From positions 1-64,000 of the forward strand of contig NZ_FODN01000002.1 in NCBI RefSeq assembly GCF_900110375.1: DNA of 64,000 bases. The letters run 5' to 3'. Both the position numbers and the translations under genes were made by a program. Source of the stretch: Flavobacterium sinopsychrotolerans. GTDB lineage: Bacteria; Bacteroidota; Bacteroidia; Flavobacteriales; Flavobacteriaceae. Below the pieces are notes generated by a model. It saw only the letters and a list, made by a program, of their open reading frames with translations. It was not told the DNA's origin and did no database searches. Numbering within the stretch: position 1 is the first letter of the stretch; each line of letters opens with the position of its first letter. This document shows positions 52,022 to 60,534 of this stretch, piece after piece.

Positions 52022-52471
52022 TTATTTTTTATTCTTTTTATTCTTCTTCGCTTTTTTTGATTTTGCTTTGGCTTTTTTAGCTTTTATCTTGGCTTTAACT
52101 TTTGCTTTCTTAGCTTTATCCTTTTTGGCTTTTTTTGCCTTTTTGGCTTTTGCTTTCGCTTTTTGTTTTGCTTTCTCTTTTGCATCGGCTTTTTTAGCCT
52201 TTTTCTTGTCTTTGTCTTTCATTTTTACTTTGTTTTTAGTCTTATTTTTACTTTTTTTCTGATTTGAAACGTCACTATTATCATTGTCTTCTAGATCAAT
52301 AGTAGTAATCTCAATAGTTTCTGTTATGACTTCTTCAATTACAGGTTGAATAATTTCAACGGGTTCCGCTACAGGTTTAACTACTTTAGTTCTTGGAGCT
52401 CTAATTGGCTTGTCAATTTCAGGTTTTGCTGGAGATACTGGATCAGTTTCTGCTTCTTTCTTTTGTATCAT
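52022..52471 (-). CDS. Lys/Ala-rich histone H1-like protein
   Basis: The 149-residue protein has two parts. Residues 1-70 are acidic and valine/proline-rich (EPVEIIQPVIEEVITETIEITTIDLEDNDNSD). Residues 71-149 are almost only Lys and Ala in KAKKAKK-type repeats, like bacterial histone H1-like proteins (AlgP or Hc types) that coat DNA. No folded domain is visible. It probably binds nucleic acid through the tail, while the acidic half may limit binding. Function is inferred from composition only. Confidence 0.65.
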   Translation of the reverse strand: MIQKKEAETDPVSPAKPEIDKPIRAPRTKVVKPVAEPVEIIQPVIEEVITETIEITTIDLEDNDNSDVSNQKKSKNKTKNKVKMKDKDKKKAKKADAKEKAKQKAKAKAKKAKKAKKDKAKKAKVKAKIKAKKAKAKSKKAKKNKKNKK

Positions 52472-52718
52472 AATTTATAGTTTTAGCTTTTATTCAATTA
52501 AACGAATAGTTGTTCTGGTGTTACTAAATTGTTAGGTGCTTGTAAGTAAATGTAGTGATTTAATATACTGGTCAATGTTAAGTTTTTCAAAACGAATCAG
52601 GTAATTTATTCTGTTTACAACAAATAGTATGCAAGGAAGGAAGTATTTTATTTTTAAAATAAAGAAATTGTATAAATAATTATGAACGTAGAATGTATTA
52701 TTCTAATGTGGTTTAATT

Positions 52719-52754
52719 AAAAAGTCCCAACTCTGAGCTTCAGAATTGGGACTT
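52719..52754 (-). terminator. Rho-independent terminator after the YdeI-like gene
   Basis: AAGTCCCAA pairs with TTGGGACTT, and CTCTGA with TCAGAA-type inner pairing, around AGC. U tract on the minus strand. Confidence 0.85.
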
Positions 52755-52758
52755 AATT

Positions 52759-53343
52759 TTATCGATATTTATCATTTAAACCAATGTTTTCTTTTATCAT
52801 CGGTTTAATTTTTTCAATCCGAGAACGTTTGGTTTCTTCTCGTTTTGCAGTTTCAACATATTCTAAGAATTCATATTGTTTGTAAGGAGAGAATTTTAGA
52901 AAAGCATCTGCTAAATTGGCATCAGCATCAAATTTCTTTTGAAGAAGTTCAGAAAGAATAGGTTCTTTTTTCTGAGGCTTACTATTCTTTCCTTGTTTTT
53001 CATTGGCAATCGCTTCATTAATATAATCTAAAACTGCTGCTTCATCGAATTCTTTTTTTGATGAAAAACGCCATTGTCGCAACGATTTAGTAACGCCTTC
53101 CTGTGCATTAACTAAGGTCTTTTTTTTATCTTGCAATAAAACACCATTAAAAAACCAAATTGTAAAATAATTTTTGAATTCTCCAATTCCGAGTACGTTT
53201 TTACCATTCAAGACATAAACAATACCACCCCATTTGGTTGTTTCCACGAGTTCCGTTTTGACAATAATTGATTTTAGAAGTTCTAATTCTTCTGACCAAC
53301 TGTTGTTTTTATCACAAGAATGAGTCGTCTTTGAGGATTCCAA
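52759..53343 (-). CDS. YdeI-like protein (DUF1801 plus OmdA-type tail)
   Basis: The 194-residue protein has a DUF1801 region (SEELELLKSIIVKTELVETTKWGGIVYVLNGKNVLGIGEFKNYFTIWFFNG). It then has an OmdA/YdeI C-terminal helix (ADAFLKFSPYKQYEFLEYVETAKREETKRSRIEKIKPMI). Family members are small cytoplasmic proteins of unclear role; YdeI of some bacilli is linked to peptide-antibiotic tolerance. It is five bases behind pepT and shares its message. Confidence 0.8.
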   Translation of the reverse strand: MESSKTTHSCDKNNSWSEELELLKSIIVKTELVETTKWGGIVYVLNGKNVLGIGEFKNYFTIWFFNGVLLQDKKKTLVNAQEGVTKSLRQWRFSSKKEFDEAAVLDYINEAIANEKQGKNSKPQKKEPILSELLQKKFDADANLADAFLKFSPYKQYEFLEYVETAKREETKRSRIEKIKPMIKENIGLNDKYR

Positions 53344-53348
53344 ATAGC

Positions 53349-54602
53349 TTATTTTTTAGATGAATCTTCTCTAGCTGTCAATTGCGCTATTTTTACAATT
53401 ACTTCAACCGCTTTTTGCATACTTTCTACCGGAACATATTCATATTTTCCATGAAAATTGTGTCCGCCAGCAAAAATATTTGGGCAAGGTAATCCTTTAT
53501 ACGATAATTGAGAACCATCAGTTCCACCACGAATAGGTTTTATAAGCGGTTTTATTCCTATTTCTTTCATTGCTTTTTCAGCAATATCCACAATATGTTT
53601 CACAGGCAGAACCTTTTCTTTCATATTGTAATATTGATCTTTAATCTCCGTGATAACGATATCTTCACCAAATTGTTTTGCAAATTTCTTATTGATTTTT
53701 CTGGTGATTTTTTCGATTAGTTCTTTGCGTTTTTCGAACTTTTTCTTGTTATGATCGCGAATGATTAATTCCAAAACGGTTTCTTCAATACTTCCAGTCA
53801 AATGATGCACGTGAAAGAATCCTTCGTATCCTTTAGTTTCTTCAGGAGTTTCTCCAGCGGGCAGTTCGTTAATAAAGGCATTTGCAATCAACATAGAGTT
53901 GATCATTTTTCCTTTGGCATAGCCAGGATGCACGCTTTTACCTTTGAAAGTGATTTTGGCGCCAGCCGCATTAAAATTTTCATATTCTAATTCACCTATC
54001 TGGCTGCCATCCATTGTATAAGCCCAATCCGCTCCAAATTTCTCTACATCAAAATGATGTGCACCACGACCAATTTCTTCGTCTGGTGTAAAACCAACTC
54101 TGATTTTTCCGTGTTTGATTTCAGGATTGTTGATCAGGAATTCCATTGCAGTCACAATCTCGGTGATTCCGGCTTTGTCATCGGCACCTAGTAGTGTTGT
54201 TCCGTCAGTAGTGATCAAAGTTTGCCCTTTGTAAAGCAATAAATCTTTGAAATAACTTGGTGATAACACAATATTTTTTTCTGCATTTAATACAATGTCT
54301 TTACCATCATAGTTCGATACAATTTGAGGTTTTACATTGGCTCCGGTAAAATCAGGGGAAGTGTCAAAGTGAGAAATAAATCCAATTACAGGAACTTCAT
54401 GAGTTACATTACTTGGCAAAGTAGCCATGATGTATGATTTCTCATCAATTGTCACGTCTTGCATTCCAATTGCTTTAAGTTCTTCAACCAGTTTATTGGC
54501 TAAATCCCATTGTTTTGCTGTACTTGGAGTACTTTCTGATTTGTGATCAGATTCAGTATCAATAGTTACGTAACTGATGAAACGGTCAATTATATGTTGC
54601 AT
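53349..54602 (-). CDS. pepT: Peptidase T (tripeptide aminopeptidase)
   Basis: The 417-residue M20 metallopeptidase removes N-terminal residues from tripeptides in the cytoplasm. [15 protein letters not shown] gives the first zinc His and catalytic Asp, [16 protein letters not shown] the bridging Asp, [14 protein letters not shown] the catalytic Glu pair, and [21 protein letters not shown] follows. [33 protein letters not shown] has the last zinc His. Full length and intact. A TATATTTG promoter element lies at 54620-54627. Confidence 0.95.
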   Translation of the reverse strand: MQHIIDRFISYVTIDTESDHKSESTPSTAKQWDLANKLVEELKAIGMQDVTIDEKSYIMATLPSNVTHEVPVIGFISHFDTSPDFTGANVKPQIVSNYDGKDIVLNAEKNIVLSPSYFKDLLLYKGQTLITTDGTTLLGADDKAGITEIVTAMEFLINNPEIKHGKIRVGFTPDEEIGRGAHHFDVEKFGADWAYTMDGSQIGELEYENFNAAGAKITFKGKSVHPGYAKGKMINSMLIANAFINELPAGETPEETKGYEGFFHVHHLTGSIEETVLELIIRDHNKKKFEKRKELIEKITRKINKKFAKQFGEDIVITEIKDQYYNMKEKVLPVKHIVDIAEKAMKEIGIKPLIKPIRGGTDGSQLSYKGLPCPNIFAGGHNFHGKYEYVPVESMQKAVEVIVKIAQLTAREDSSKK

Positions 54603-54619
54603 TTTAATTTGTTTTTATG

Positions 54620-54627
54620 CAAATATA
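54620..54627 (-). promoter_or_regulatory. Putative -7 element TATATTTG for pepT
   Basis: Perfect TAnnTTTG on the minus strand, 18 bases before the pepT ATG. Confidence 0.5.
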
Positions 54628-54753
54628 AACATTTTTTCAGGAGCATATTGAAGTTAAACGGTAACTAAATTTTGCAAATTAAAAATAATAATTGCATTGT
54701 TTGAGTCTCAATAAACAATACTATTTTTGGAGTGTAATAAACCTTTTTATATG

Positions 54754-54775
54754 AAAAAACCACCCGAAGGTGGTT
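54754..54775 (-). terminator. Rho-independent terminator after the secreted coiled-coil gene
   Basis: AACCACC and GGTGGTT (54758-54775) form a tight hairpin around CGAA. Six U follow on the minus strand. It lies just after the stop codon of the gene. Confidence 0.85.
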
Positions 54776-54779
54776 CAAA

Positions 54780-55337
54780 TTAATCTCTCATTTTATGCAG
54801 CTTTTCTTCCGCTTTATCTAGATCTCCTTCCAGCTTATTTACTTTTATTTGTCTCTTACTGATTTTGATATTTTCTTTTTCAATTTCAGTAGAACCAAGC
54901 TTTCCTTTTGATTTTTTCTGCTCAAATTTTTCTTTGAGTTTGATTAAATTTCTTTCTTCGTTTGAAATTTTTGTTTTTATTTTACTAATTGATTTTTCAC
55001 TTGAAAGAATCTTGTCTTGTCGTTTGTCAAAAGCTTTTTGTTTTTTTTCAAAATCTTTTTGCTCTTTTTCAATTTTCTTAGCTTCTCTTAGTGCTTTTTT
55101 CTCCTCTTTTATTTTGTCGTTAAGAGTTTTAGCTTCTTTTTTCAATGCTTCTTTCTCTGCATTGGTCGTTAATTTTACAGCAACTTCTGGAGCCACTTTT
55201 ATCGTGTCTTTAATTGTTGTAACCGTAGTTATGGTAGTTTTTGTGGCTAACTTTATAGTTTCAGATTTAATGTCTTGGGCAAAGAAAAGTTGAAAACTAG
55301 AAAGCAATACTACAGTGAAAAATAATTTTATATTCAT
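54780..55337 (-). CDS. Secreted Lys/Glu-rich coiled-coil protein, unknown function
   Basis: The 185-residue protein has a signal peptide (MNIKLFFTVVLLSSFQLFFAQ), then a Thr-rich stretch (LATKTTITTVTTIKDTIKV). From about residue 60 to the end it is a highly charged helix with heptad character (KEALKKEAKTLNDKIKEEKKALREAKKIEKEQ, KLEGDLDKAEEKLHKM). It should be a periplasmic coiled coil. No family recognised. Confidence 0.7.
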   Translation of the reverse strand: MNIKLFFTVVLLSSFQLFFAQDIKSETIKLATKTTITTVTTIKDTIKVAPEVAVKLTTNAEKEALKKEAKTLNDKIKEEKKALREAKKIEKEQKDFEKKQKAFDKRQDKILSSEKSISKIKTKISNEERNLIKLKEKFEQKKSKGKLGSTEIEKENIKISKRQIKVNKLEGDLDKAEEKLHKMRD

Positions 55338-55652
55338 AGCCGTGTGTTTTAAGTTGATGAAAATTTATGTTTGACAATAATTTATTTTATTACAAGATAA
55401 GAAAAATCATTTAAAAAATTATTTCTTATATTGTGCGCAGGTATTTAAAACGGCAATTTTTTGTTTTAAATTATTGATAATTAATGAATTGTGTTTTGTT
55501 GTTTAGGAGGTTTTGTACTTTATTTAACTACCGTTTATTGATGTTATTTCTTCTTTGGCTACAGCCAAATCGAATGTTGATGTATAATTTTTTTTTGAAA
55601 TATTTAATTATCGATTAGATAGTTCTATTTTTGTACCAACAACACTACAACC
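55338..55652. other. Intergenic region upstream of pyrD
   Basis: The 315 AT-rich bases between divergent genes include a perfect inverted repeat TTTGGCT/AGCCAAA (55554-55569) and the pyrD promoter element (55626-55633). No other signal recognised. Confidence 0.45.
55626..55633 (+). promoter_or_regulatory. Putative -7 element TATTTTTG for pyrD
   Basis: Perfect TAnnTTTG, 19 bases before the ATG at 55653. Confidence 0.5.
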
Positions 55653-56675
55653 ATGTATAAAGTATTCATTCGTCCATTTCTATTTTTGTTTGATCCGGAA
55701 AAAGTTCATTATTTTACTTTTTCATTAATTCGATTTTTGTCCAAAATTCCAGGTTTTAGTAGTCTTTTTAGATTGCTTTACGAAGTAAAAGATACACGAT
55801 TAGAGACTGAAGTTTTTGGTTTAAAATTTAGAAATCCGGTTGGGCTTGCTGCCGGGTTTGATAAGGACGCCAAGTTGTATAAAGAATTGTCTAATTTTGG
55901 TTTTGGTTTTATCGAAATAGGAACGCTTACTCCAAAAGGTCAGGAAGGAAATCCTAAAAAACGATTGTTTCGTCTCAAAGAAGACAGTGCAATTATCAAC
56001 AGAATGGGCTTCAATAACGGCGGAGTTCAGGAAGCGGTGGAACGTTTGAAACAAAACAAAGGTGTTTTGATAGGCGGAAATATTGGTAAAAATAAATTGA
56101 CACCAAACGAAGAAGCGACTTCAGATTATGAAATTTGTTTTGATGCATTATATGATTATGTGGATTATTTTGTGGTGAATGTAAGTTCCCCAAACACGCC
56201 AAATCTCCGAGCGTTACAAGACAAAGAACCGTTGACACAATTGTTACAAACATTGCAAAATAAGAATTTGGCAAGGCCAAAGCAAAAGCCAATTCTCTTA
56301 AAAATTGCTCCAGATTTGACAGATGAGCAGTTATTTGATATTATTGATATTATTCAGGAAACTAAAATTGCGGGAGTTATTGCGACTAATACCACGATTT
56401 CTCGTGAAGGATTGCAATCTGATAATAAAACAGAAATGGGTGGATTATCTGGAAAACCATTGACACATCGTTCTACTGAAGTGATCCGATTTCTATCTGA
56501 AAAAAGCAATAAAGCCTTCCCGATTATTGGAGTAGGAGGAATTCATTCTGCGGAAGATGCTCTAGAGAAATTAGAGGCTGGAGCAAGTTTAATTCAGTTG
56601 TATACTGGTTTTATTTATGAAGGTCCGGCTTTGGTGAAAGCCATAAATAAAAAGATTTTAGAACGATTACGCTAA
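55653..56675 (+). CDS. pyrD: Dihydroorotate dehydrogenase (quinone), class 2
   Basis: The 340-residue FMN enzyme oxidises dihydroorotate to orotate in pyrimidine synthesis and passes electrons to quinone. The N-terminal helix (about 1-45) anchors it to the membrane, the class 2 hallmark. [73 protein letters not shown] (catalytic Ser) and [55 protein letters not shown] are all present. Confidence 0.96.
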   Translation: MYKVFIRPFLFLFDPEKVHYFTFSLIRFLSKIPGFSSLFRLLYEVKDTRLETEVFGLKFRNPVGLAAGFDKDAKLYKELSNFGFGFIEIGTLTPKGQEGNPKKRLFRLKEDSAIINRMGFNNGGVQEAVERLKQNKGVLIGGNIGKNKLTPNEEATSDYEICFDALYDYVDYFVVNVSSPNTPNLRALQDKEPLTQLLQTLQNKNLARPKQKPILLKIAPDLTDEQLFDIIDIIQETKIAGVIATNTTISREGLQSDNKTEMGGLSGKPLTHRSTEVIRFLSEKSNKAFPIIGVGGIHSAEDALEKLEAGASLIQLYTGFIYEGPALVKAINKKILERLR

Positions 56676-56695
56676 TTGTGTATCAATTTTAAATA

Positions 56696-56737
56696 AAAAG
56701 AGACTCTGTATTAATTTTGAATACAGAGTCTCTTTTT
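56696..56737. terminator. Strong bidirectional terminator after pyrD
   Basis: AAAAAGAGACTCTGTATT pairs perfectly with AATACAGAGTCTCTTTTT around a seven-base loop, flanked by A and T runs. It lies between convergent genes. Confidence 0.95.
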
Positions 56738-56762
56738 TTTTGAACTAATAAAATAAAAGGTA

Positions 56763-57221
56763 TTATTTTTTTTGACCTTTGTTACGATATTGTTGTAGTA
56801 ATTTCCTATTGAAATCTTCTTCGGCTTTTCTAAGTTTTAAGATTTTAACGGCTGGAAAAATTACTTTCAAATTTTGCATGAATTTTTTTCGAAGTAGATA
56901 TAATTCTTCTTCGGTATCTTCCATTTGAGCTAAAAAATTATTAGCTTCTTTTTCGGTTATCCGATCTAAAGAGCCATCACGCATTCTTTTCATAAATGCT
57001 CTCATTTTTTGATGTCTTAATTCAAATTGTTTGTCATCAAAGGTATTGTAGAGAGGCCAGAATTTTTCTGCTTCATTGGTCGTTAAGTCTAGTTCAGTGG
57101 TGAAAAAAGCTACTTTTAAAGATTTTATTTGCTCTTTTTTCTCTTTCATACTTTCGCTTTGAGCGTAAAAGTTAAAGGAAGAAAACAGCAATAATATTGG
57201 TAATAATTTTCTAATGTTCAT
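56763..57221 (-). CDS. Spy/CpxP-like periplasmic protein of an ECF sigma cluster
   Basis: The 152-residue protein has a signal peptide (LLPILLLFSSFNFYAQ) and a helical body: SLKVAFFTTELDLTTNEAEKFWPLYNTFDDKQFELRHQK, FLAQMEDTEEELYLLRKKFMQNLKVIFPAVKILKLRKAEEDFNRKLL. This resembles the LTxxQ fold of Spy, CpxP and metal sensors, in which long helices form a cradle. It is third in a unit with an ECF sigma factor and a single-span protein, so a role in envelope-stress sensing or as a chaperone is likely. Confidence 0.75.
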   Translation of the reverse strand: MNIRKLLPILLLFSSFNFYAQSESMKEKKEQIKSLKVAFFTTELDLTTNEAEKFWPLYNTFDDKQFELRHQKMRAFMKRMRDGSLDRITEKEANNFLAQMEDTEEELYLLRKKFMQNLKVIFPAVKILKLRKAEEDFNRKLLQQYRNKGQKK

Positions 57222-57262
57222 TTTGTTTGTTTTTAATTATAGCTTAAAAGCATGTTTATTAT

Positions 57263-57676
57263 TTATTCTAAAATAAGATTTTCTAAATTTGAATTTGTAG
57301 ATAAAACGTCTTCGACTGCTTGATCTTCTAAAACAATACTGGTATTCATGTTTGTAATGTCTTCGGTTTCCAATACACTAATCAAATCGTATTGATTTAC
57401 ATTAGATTGATATGTTATATAATTTTCTAAAGTTGTTGAATCCAGTTCTTTTTTGGTTGTAGATAAATTATTTAAAATTGGAATCATCAATGCAAGGATC
57501 AAAATTGCGGCAGCCATCAAAATTAAACTTTTTCTTTTTTTGAAAATGGAAATTACTTTAGGTTCACTCGCAGGCAATTGTTCCATTATTTTTATGGAAA
57601 GATCATCAAAATAATTCTCTGGAATTTTAAATCCAGTTTGAATTTTCGGCTCGTTTTCTAGTTTAAATGTTTTCAT
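57263..57676 (-). CDS. Single-span membrane protein, probable anti-sigma factor
   Basis: The 137-residue protein has a short cytoplasmic N-terminus with KIPENYFDDLSIKIMEQLP (a motif common to Bacteroidetes anti-sigma-like proteins), a membrane segment SLILMAAAILILALMIPIL (about 50-68) and an acidic outside tail. It lies between the ECF sigma gene (32 bases) and the Spy-like gene (41 bases). The position and topology suggest it holds the sigma factor; no zinc-binding anti-sigma motif is seen. Confidence 0.65.
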   Translation of the reverse strand: MKTFKLENEPKIQTGFKIPENYFDDLSIKIMEQLPASEPKVISIFKKRKSLILMAAAILILALMIPILNNLSTTKKELDSTTLENYITYQSNVNQYDLISVLETEDITNMNTSIVLEDQAVEDVLSTNSNLENLILE

Positions 57677-57708
57677 ACTTTCTTTAGACGTTGTTCTTGC
57701 AAAAAGGT

Positions 57709-58251
57709 TTAATTAGTGGATACAAATGCTTCTATTTTTTTGACTGCAATGTGATAAGAGGCTTTTAATCCTCCAACGGAAGTTCCTAAAATTTCAGAAA
57801 TTGTTTCGTATTTCAGTTCTTCAAAATATTTCATTTTAAAAACTAATTGTTGCTTTTCAGGTAGTAATGCGATTGCTTTTTGTAATTTTAGTTGAATCTC
57901 ATTTCCATCAAAAAAGACATCAGCTTCCAGATTGTCAATAGTTTTGTTTTGTAAAGTTTCAGATGAAATACTACTTATTTTTGATTTTTGTTTCAAAAAA
58001 GTTAAGGCTTCATTGGTAGCAATGCGGTACATCCAGGAAAAGAGTTTGCTGTCCCCTTTAAAGTTCTTAAGATGCTGAAATATTTTAATAAAAGTATTTT
58101 GCAAAACATCATCTGTATCATCGTGATTCAAAACGATAGTACGGATGTGATTGTAAAGGGGTCTTTGATAATCCAATATCAACCGCTGAAACGCTTGGTT
58201 TTGCGTTTTAGTGTTTAATAATTGTTTTATAAATTCCTGTTCTTCTTGCAA
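57709..58251 (-). CDS. ECF-type RNA polymerase sigma factor
   Basis: The 180-residue protein has sigma region 2 (FQRLILDYQRPLYNHIRTIVLNHDDTDDVLQNTFIKIFQHLKNFKGDSKLFSWMYRIATNEALTFLKQK) and region 4 (ALLPEKQQLVFKMKYFEELKYETISEILGTSVGGLKASYHIAVKKIEAFV). The start is a TTG at 58251; no in-frame ATG fits. It leads a three-gene unit with a membrane protein and a Spy-like protein. The stimulus is unknown, but this layout points to envelope stress. Confidence 0.9.
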   Translation of the reverse strand: MQEEQEFIKQLLNTKTQNQAFQRLILDYQRPLYNHIRTIVLNHDDTDDVLQNTFIKIFQHLKNFKGDSKLFSWMYRIATNEALTFLKQKSKISSISSETLQNKTIDNLEADVFFDGNEIQLKLQKAIALLPEKQQLVFKMKYFEELKYETISEILGTSVGGLKASYHIAVKKIEAFVSTN

Positions 58252-58313
58252 AATTATTATTTATGAGTTAGAATGGAATTTATCAAAAAGGTTTAATTCG
58301 TTTGGGAATAATT

Positions 58314-59435
58314 TTAAAATTCAGATTCTTCTTCTGTATTATTTATAACAGGTTCAGGTGCTTTTACAGCTTCTGCTTTCTGGATGGCAGCTGGAATGTA
58401 GTTATTTACAGGAATTACTTTTGGTTTTATTGGAAAGTAAATTTCAGTTACCCATTTCGATGGGTTTTTAATTTCTGTCCTGCTGATATTATAACTTTCC
58501 AGATGTGAAAATGTAGGATCAGTTATGATTTTATTAGTATTTATATATTCTTTTGCTTTATCTAATGCTTTTTTAGTATGCGAATAATCTCCAGTCAAAG
58601 TGGTTTTAACAGCATCAAATGGTTCTAGTTTTCCTGCTAATATATCGCTTCCGGAACTTGTTAAAATTTCACTTTTTATAGGTACGCAAAAGGATACTTT
58701 TGTAAGTCCGTTTACTAAATCGTAGGTATGGTATATTATAAATGGTTTTCCGTTCAATTCAATATTATTTTGTTTGCAAAAAGTAATTATTTTAGGAAAT
58801 ACAATTCGTGAATTTTTTGTAACACTCGAAATTTTACTGGTAAAGGTCTGTTTCAAATAGAAGGTGCCAAGTTTTTTTGCCAATCCATTTACTTTCACTG
58901 AATGAGTATTTATTTCAAAATCAAGTGTTTTGTCAAGATTTGTCAGACTCTTTTCATATATTTTTCCTATGATTCTGTCTATACCACCATTGAAAGTAGT
59001 AAGTACTTTCATGGAAAAACTCATTTTTCCGATTGTTTTCCAAGTTACTTTTGTTCCGCCTAATGTGTCTTTAAAACTCCAAAACACAGAAGATTCTGTT
59101 CCATCATAATTCATTATTTGTGAAATGCTGTCATTTTCTTTTACAAAAAGAGTTTTTACCTCACCTATTCCTTCTTTTCCTTCCCAAGAGTAGGAAGCTC
59201 CAGGACCAATTGTTTTTTTAGGATAAGTTATTTTTATTTCTGGATCTTCTGTAATCCATGAACTAAAATCTTCCCAATTCCTGTAATCATTGACGTAATT
59301 ATATACAGTGGATTTTGGAGAATTTATTATTTTACTTCTTTCAACGGTAAAATCCCCTTTTTGGGTTGCTACAAAAATGGATAAAGCCACAAAACTTAGC
59401 AGTAGTAAAAGAAATAAATATTTTAAAATCCTCAT
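58314..59435 (-). CDS. SRPBCC domain fused to a GyrI-like/effector-binding domain
   Basis: The 373-residue protein has an N-terminal hydrophobic segment (LKYLFLLLLLSFVALSIFVATQ). This is followed by a polyketide-cyclase/START-like SRPBCC domain (about 30-180: VERSKIINSPKSTVYNYVNDYRNWEDFSSWITEDP, VTWKTIGKMSFSMKVLT). A GyrI-like effector-binding domain comes next (about 200-345: YLKQTFTSKISSVTKNSRIVFPKII, PFIIYHTYD, PFDAVKTTLTGDYSHTKKALDKAKEYINTN, WVTEIYFPI). A disordered tail ends the protein. Both domains make small-molecule pockets. Ligand unknown. Confidence 0.8.
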   Translation of the reverse strand: MRILKYLFLLLLLSFVALSIFVATQKGDFTVERSKIINSPKSTVYNYVNDYRNWEDFSSWITEDPEIKITYPKKTIGPGASYSWEGKEGIGEVKTLFVKENDSISQIMNYDGTESSVFWSFKDTLGGTKVTWKTIGKMSFSMKVLTTFNGGIDRIIGKIYEKSLTNLDKTLDFEINTHSVKVNGLAKKLGTFYLKQTFTSKISSVTKNSRIVFPKIITFCKQNNIELNGKPFIIYHTYDLVNGLTKVSFCVPIKSEILTSSGSDILAGKLEPFDAVKTTLTGDYSHTKKALDKAKEYINTNKIITDPTFSHLESYNISRTEIKNPSKWVTEIYFPIKPKVIPVNNYIPAAIQKAEAVKAPEPVINNTEEESEF

Positions 59436-59782
59436 AATATATTAGGTTTGTTGATTTGGTAAAGTTAAAAATTTAATTCATAACTAGCTTTAAGTGTTAA
59501 ATAAATATGACAGATTTTTTAAGTTAATTGATTTTATTGAATTTTGTTTGCTAACAATTTGTAGCCTTTTTATATTAATGGCACAAAAAAATGGTGCTGT
59601 AAATAAACAAGCCGCGAAGTGAAATCTAAATTAAAATGATGGACAAGGTTGTACATAAAAATAGGGTATCTACTTTGAAAACAACCAGCTATTTTTTTAC
59701 GTACCAAATGGATAATTATAAATAGTTTCCAAACAAAAAAATCTACTTTTCAGTAGACATTTTGTGTTTGTTTTAATGCAAA
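59436..59782. other. AT-rich intergenic region, no gene recognised
   Basis: The 347 bases separate two minus-strand genes. A terminator for the upstream small membrane protein lies at 59735-59757. Frames are short and interrupted. No promoter octamer with good position for 58314-59435 was found. Confidence 0.45.
59735..59757 (-). terminator. Rho-independent terminator after the small membrane protein gene
   Basis: TCTACT (59742-59747) pairs with AGTAGA (59752-59757). Seven U follow on the minus strand. Confidence 0.75.
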
Positions 59783-59971
59783 CTAACGTTTGAAAAATAT
59801 TTTTATTATAAAGAGCATTACGATAAAAAGAATAAAACCAATTAAAATTTTATAATTTCCTTTGTAAAATATTCTGTGTAAATTTGAATCTTTTCGATAG
59901 GCAAATATCATTGCAATAACAAAAGCAACAAAAAAAAAGCCTGCAAACACTAATTGTCCTTGACTAAACAT
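59783..59971 (-). CDS. Small two-span membrane protein
   Basis: The 62-residue protein has two hydrophobic helices (LVFAGFFFVAFVIAMIFAY and ILIGFILFIVMLFIIKIFF) around a basic loop (RKDSNLHRIFYKGNYK). Family not recognised. A TAAATTTG promoter element (59990-59997) and a terminator enclose it, which supports a real gene. Confidence 0.7.
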   Translation of the reverse strand: MFSQGQLVFAGFFFVAFVIAMIFAYRKDSNLHRIFYKGNYKILIGFILFIVMLFIIKIFFKR

Positions 59972-59989
59972 AATTTAAATAATTTTTTA

Positions 59990-59997
59990 CAAATTTA
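59990..59997 (-). promoter_or_regulatory. Putative -7 element TAAATTTG for the small membrane protein gene
   Basis: Perfect TAnnTTTG on the minus strand, 19 bases before the ATG at 59971. Confidence 0.5.
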
Positions 59998-60052
59998 GTT
60001 ATTTGTTTAATAATAGTTGCTAATTTGCCTTTTCATTTATTAAAATAAAAAA

Positions 60053-60442
60053 ATGCGTAAACAAATAGAATCCGTTAAGGAATTTCATACTGCCTTCAAA
60101 ATTGGACATAGTGAAACCCCTAAAGCCTGTTTGGGCGAAAGTAAAAATATACTTCGTTATAATTTGATGAAAGAGGAGAATGAAGAATACCTCGAAGCGG
60201 TACAAAATAATGACTTAACAGAAATTGCCGATGCATTGGGTGATATGATGTATATTCTTTGTGGAACCATTATAGAGCACGGTTTACAACACAAAATTGA
60301 AGAAGTTTTCGACGAGATTCAACGCAGTAATATGAGTAAGCTTGGCGAAGACGGACAACCAATTTATCGGGAAGATGGAAAAGTCATGAAAGGGCCTAAT
60401 TATTTCAAACCAGATTTTTCAAAAATATTAGAGATTAAATAA
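60053..60442 (+). CDS. MazG-like nucleoside triphosphate pyrophosphohydrolase family protein
   Basis: The 129-residue all-helical protein shows the MazG metal-binding pattern: LMKEENEEYLEAVQNND (E-E-x-x-E) and EIADALGDMMYILCGTIIEHG (E-x-x-D). IEEVFDEIQRSNMSKLGEDGQPIYREDGKVMKGPNYFKPDF follows, as in phage- and HisE-like members of the superfamily. These enzymes split NTPs to NMP and pyrophosphate, often cleaning modified nucleotides. Substrate unknown. Confidence 0.85.
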   Translation: MRKQIESVKEFHTAFKIGHSETPKACLGESKNILRYNLMKEENEEYLEAVQNNDLTEIADALGDMMYILCGTIIEHGLQHKIEEVFDEIQRSNMSKLGEDGQPIYREDGKVMKGPNYFKPDFSKILEIK

Positions 60443-60484
60443 TAGATTTGAAATAGCATTGGGGCAATAAATATTGAGTTAATA

Positions 60485-60518
60485 AAAAAGCGATTCTCAG
60501 AATGAAAATCGCTTTTTT
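60485..60518. terminator. Bidirectional terminator between the MazG-like gene and ilvE
   Basis: AAAAGCGATT pairs with AATCGCTTTT around a loop, flanked by A and T runs. It lies between convergent genes. Confidence 0.9.
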
Positions 60519-60534
60519 GTTTAATATTTAAAAT

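Noticed and set aside
51993..52262. Plus-strand frame of 89 residues that looks like a Phe/Leu/Ala-rich membrane protein
   Set aside because: It is the complement of the Lys/Ala repeat tail of 52022-52471; AAA and GCC-type codons read backwards give Phe, Leu and Ala. It has no promoter or family signal.
58249..58256. TAATTTTG promoter octamer for the ECF sigma gene
   Set aside because: It overlaps the TTG start codon, so a transcript starting there would lack the sigma N-terminus; chance match in AT-rich sequence.
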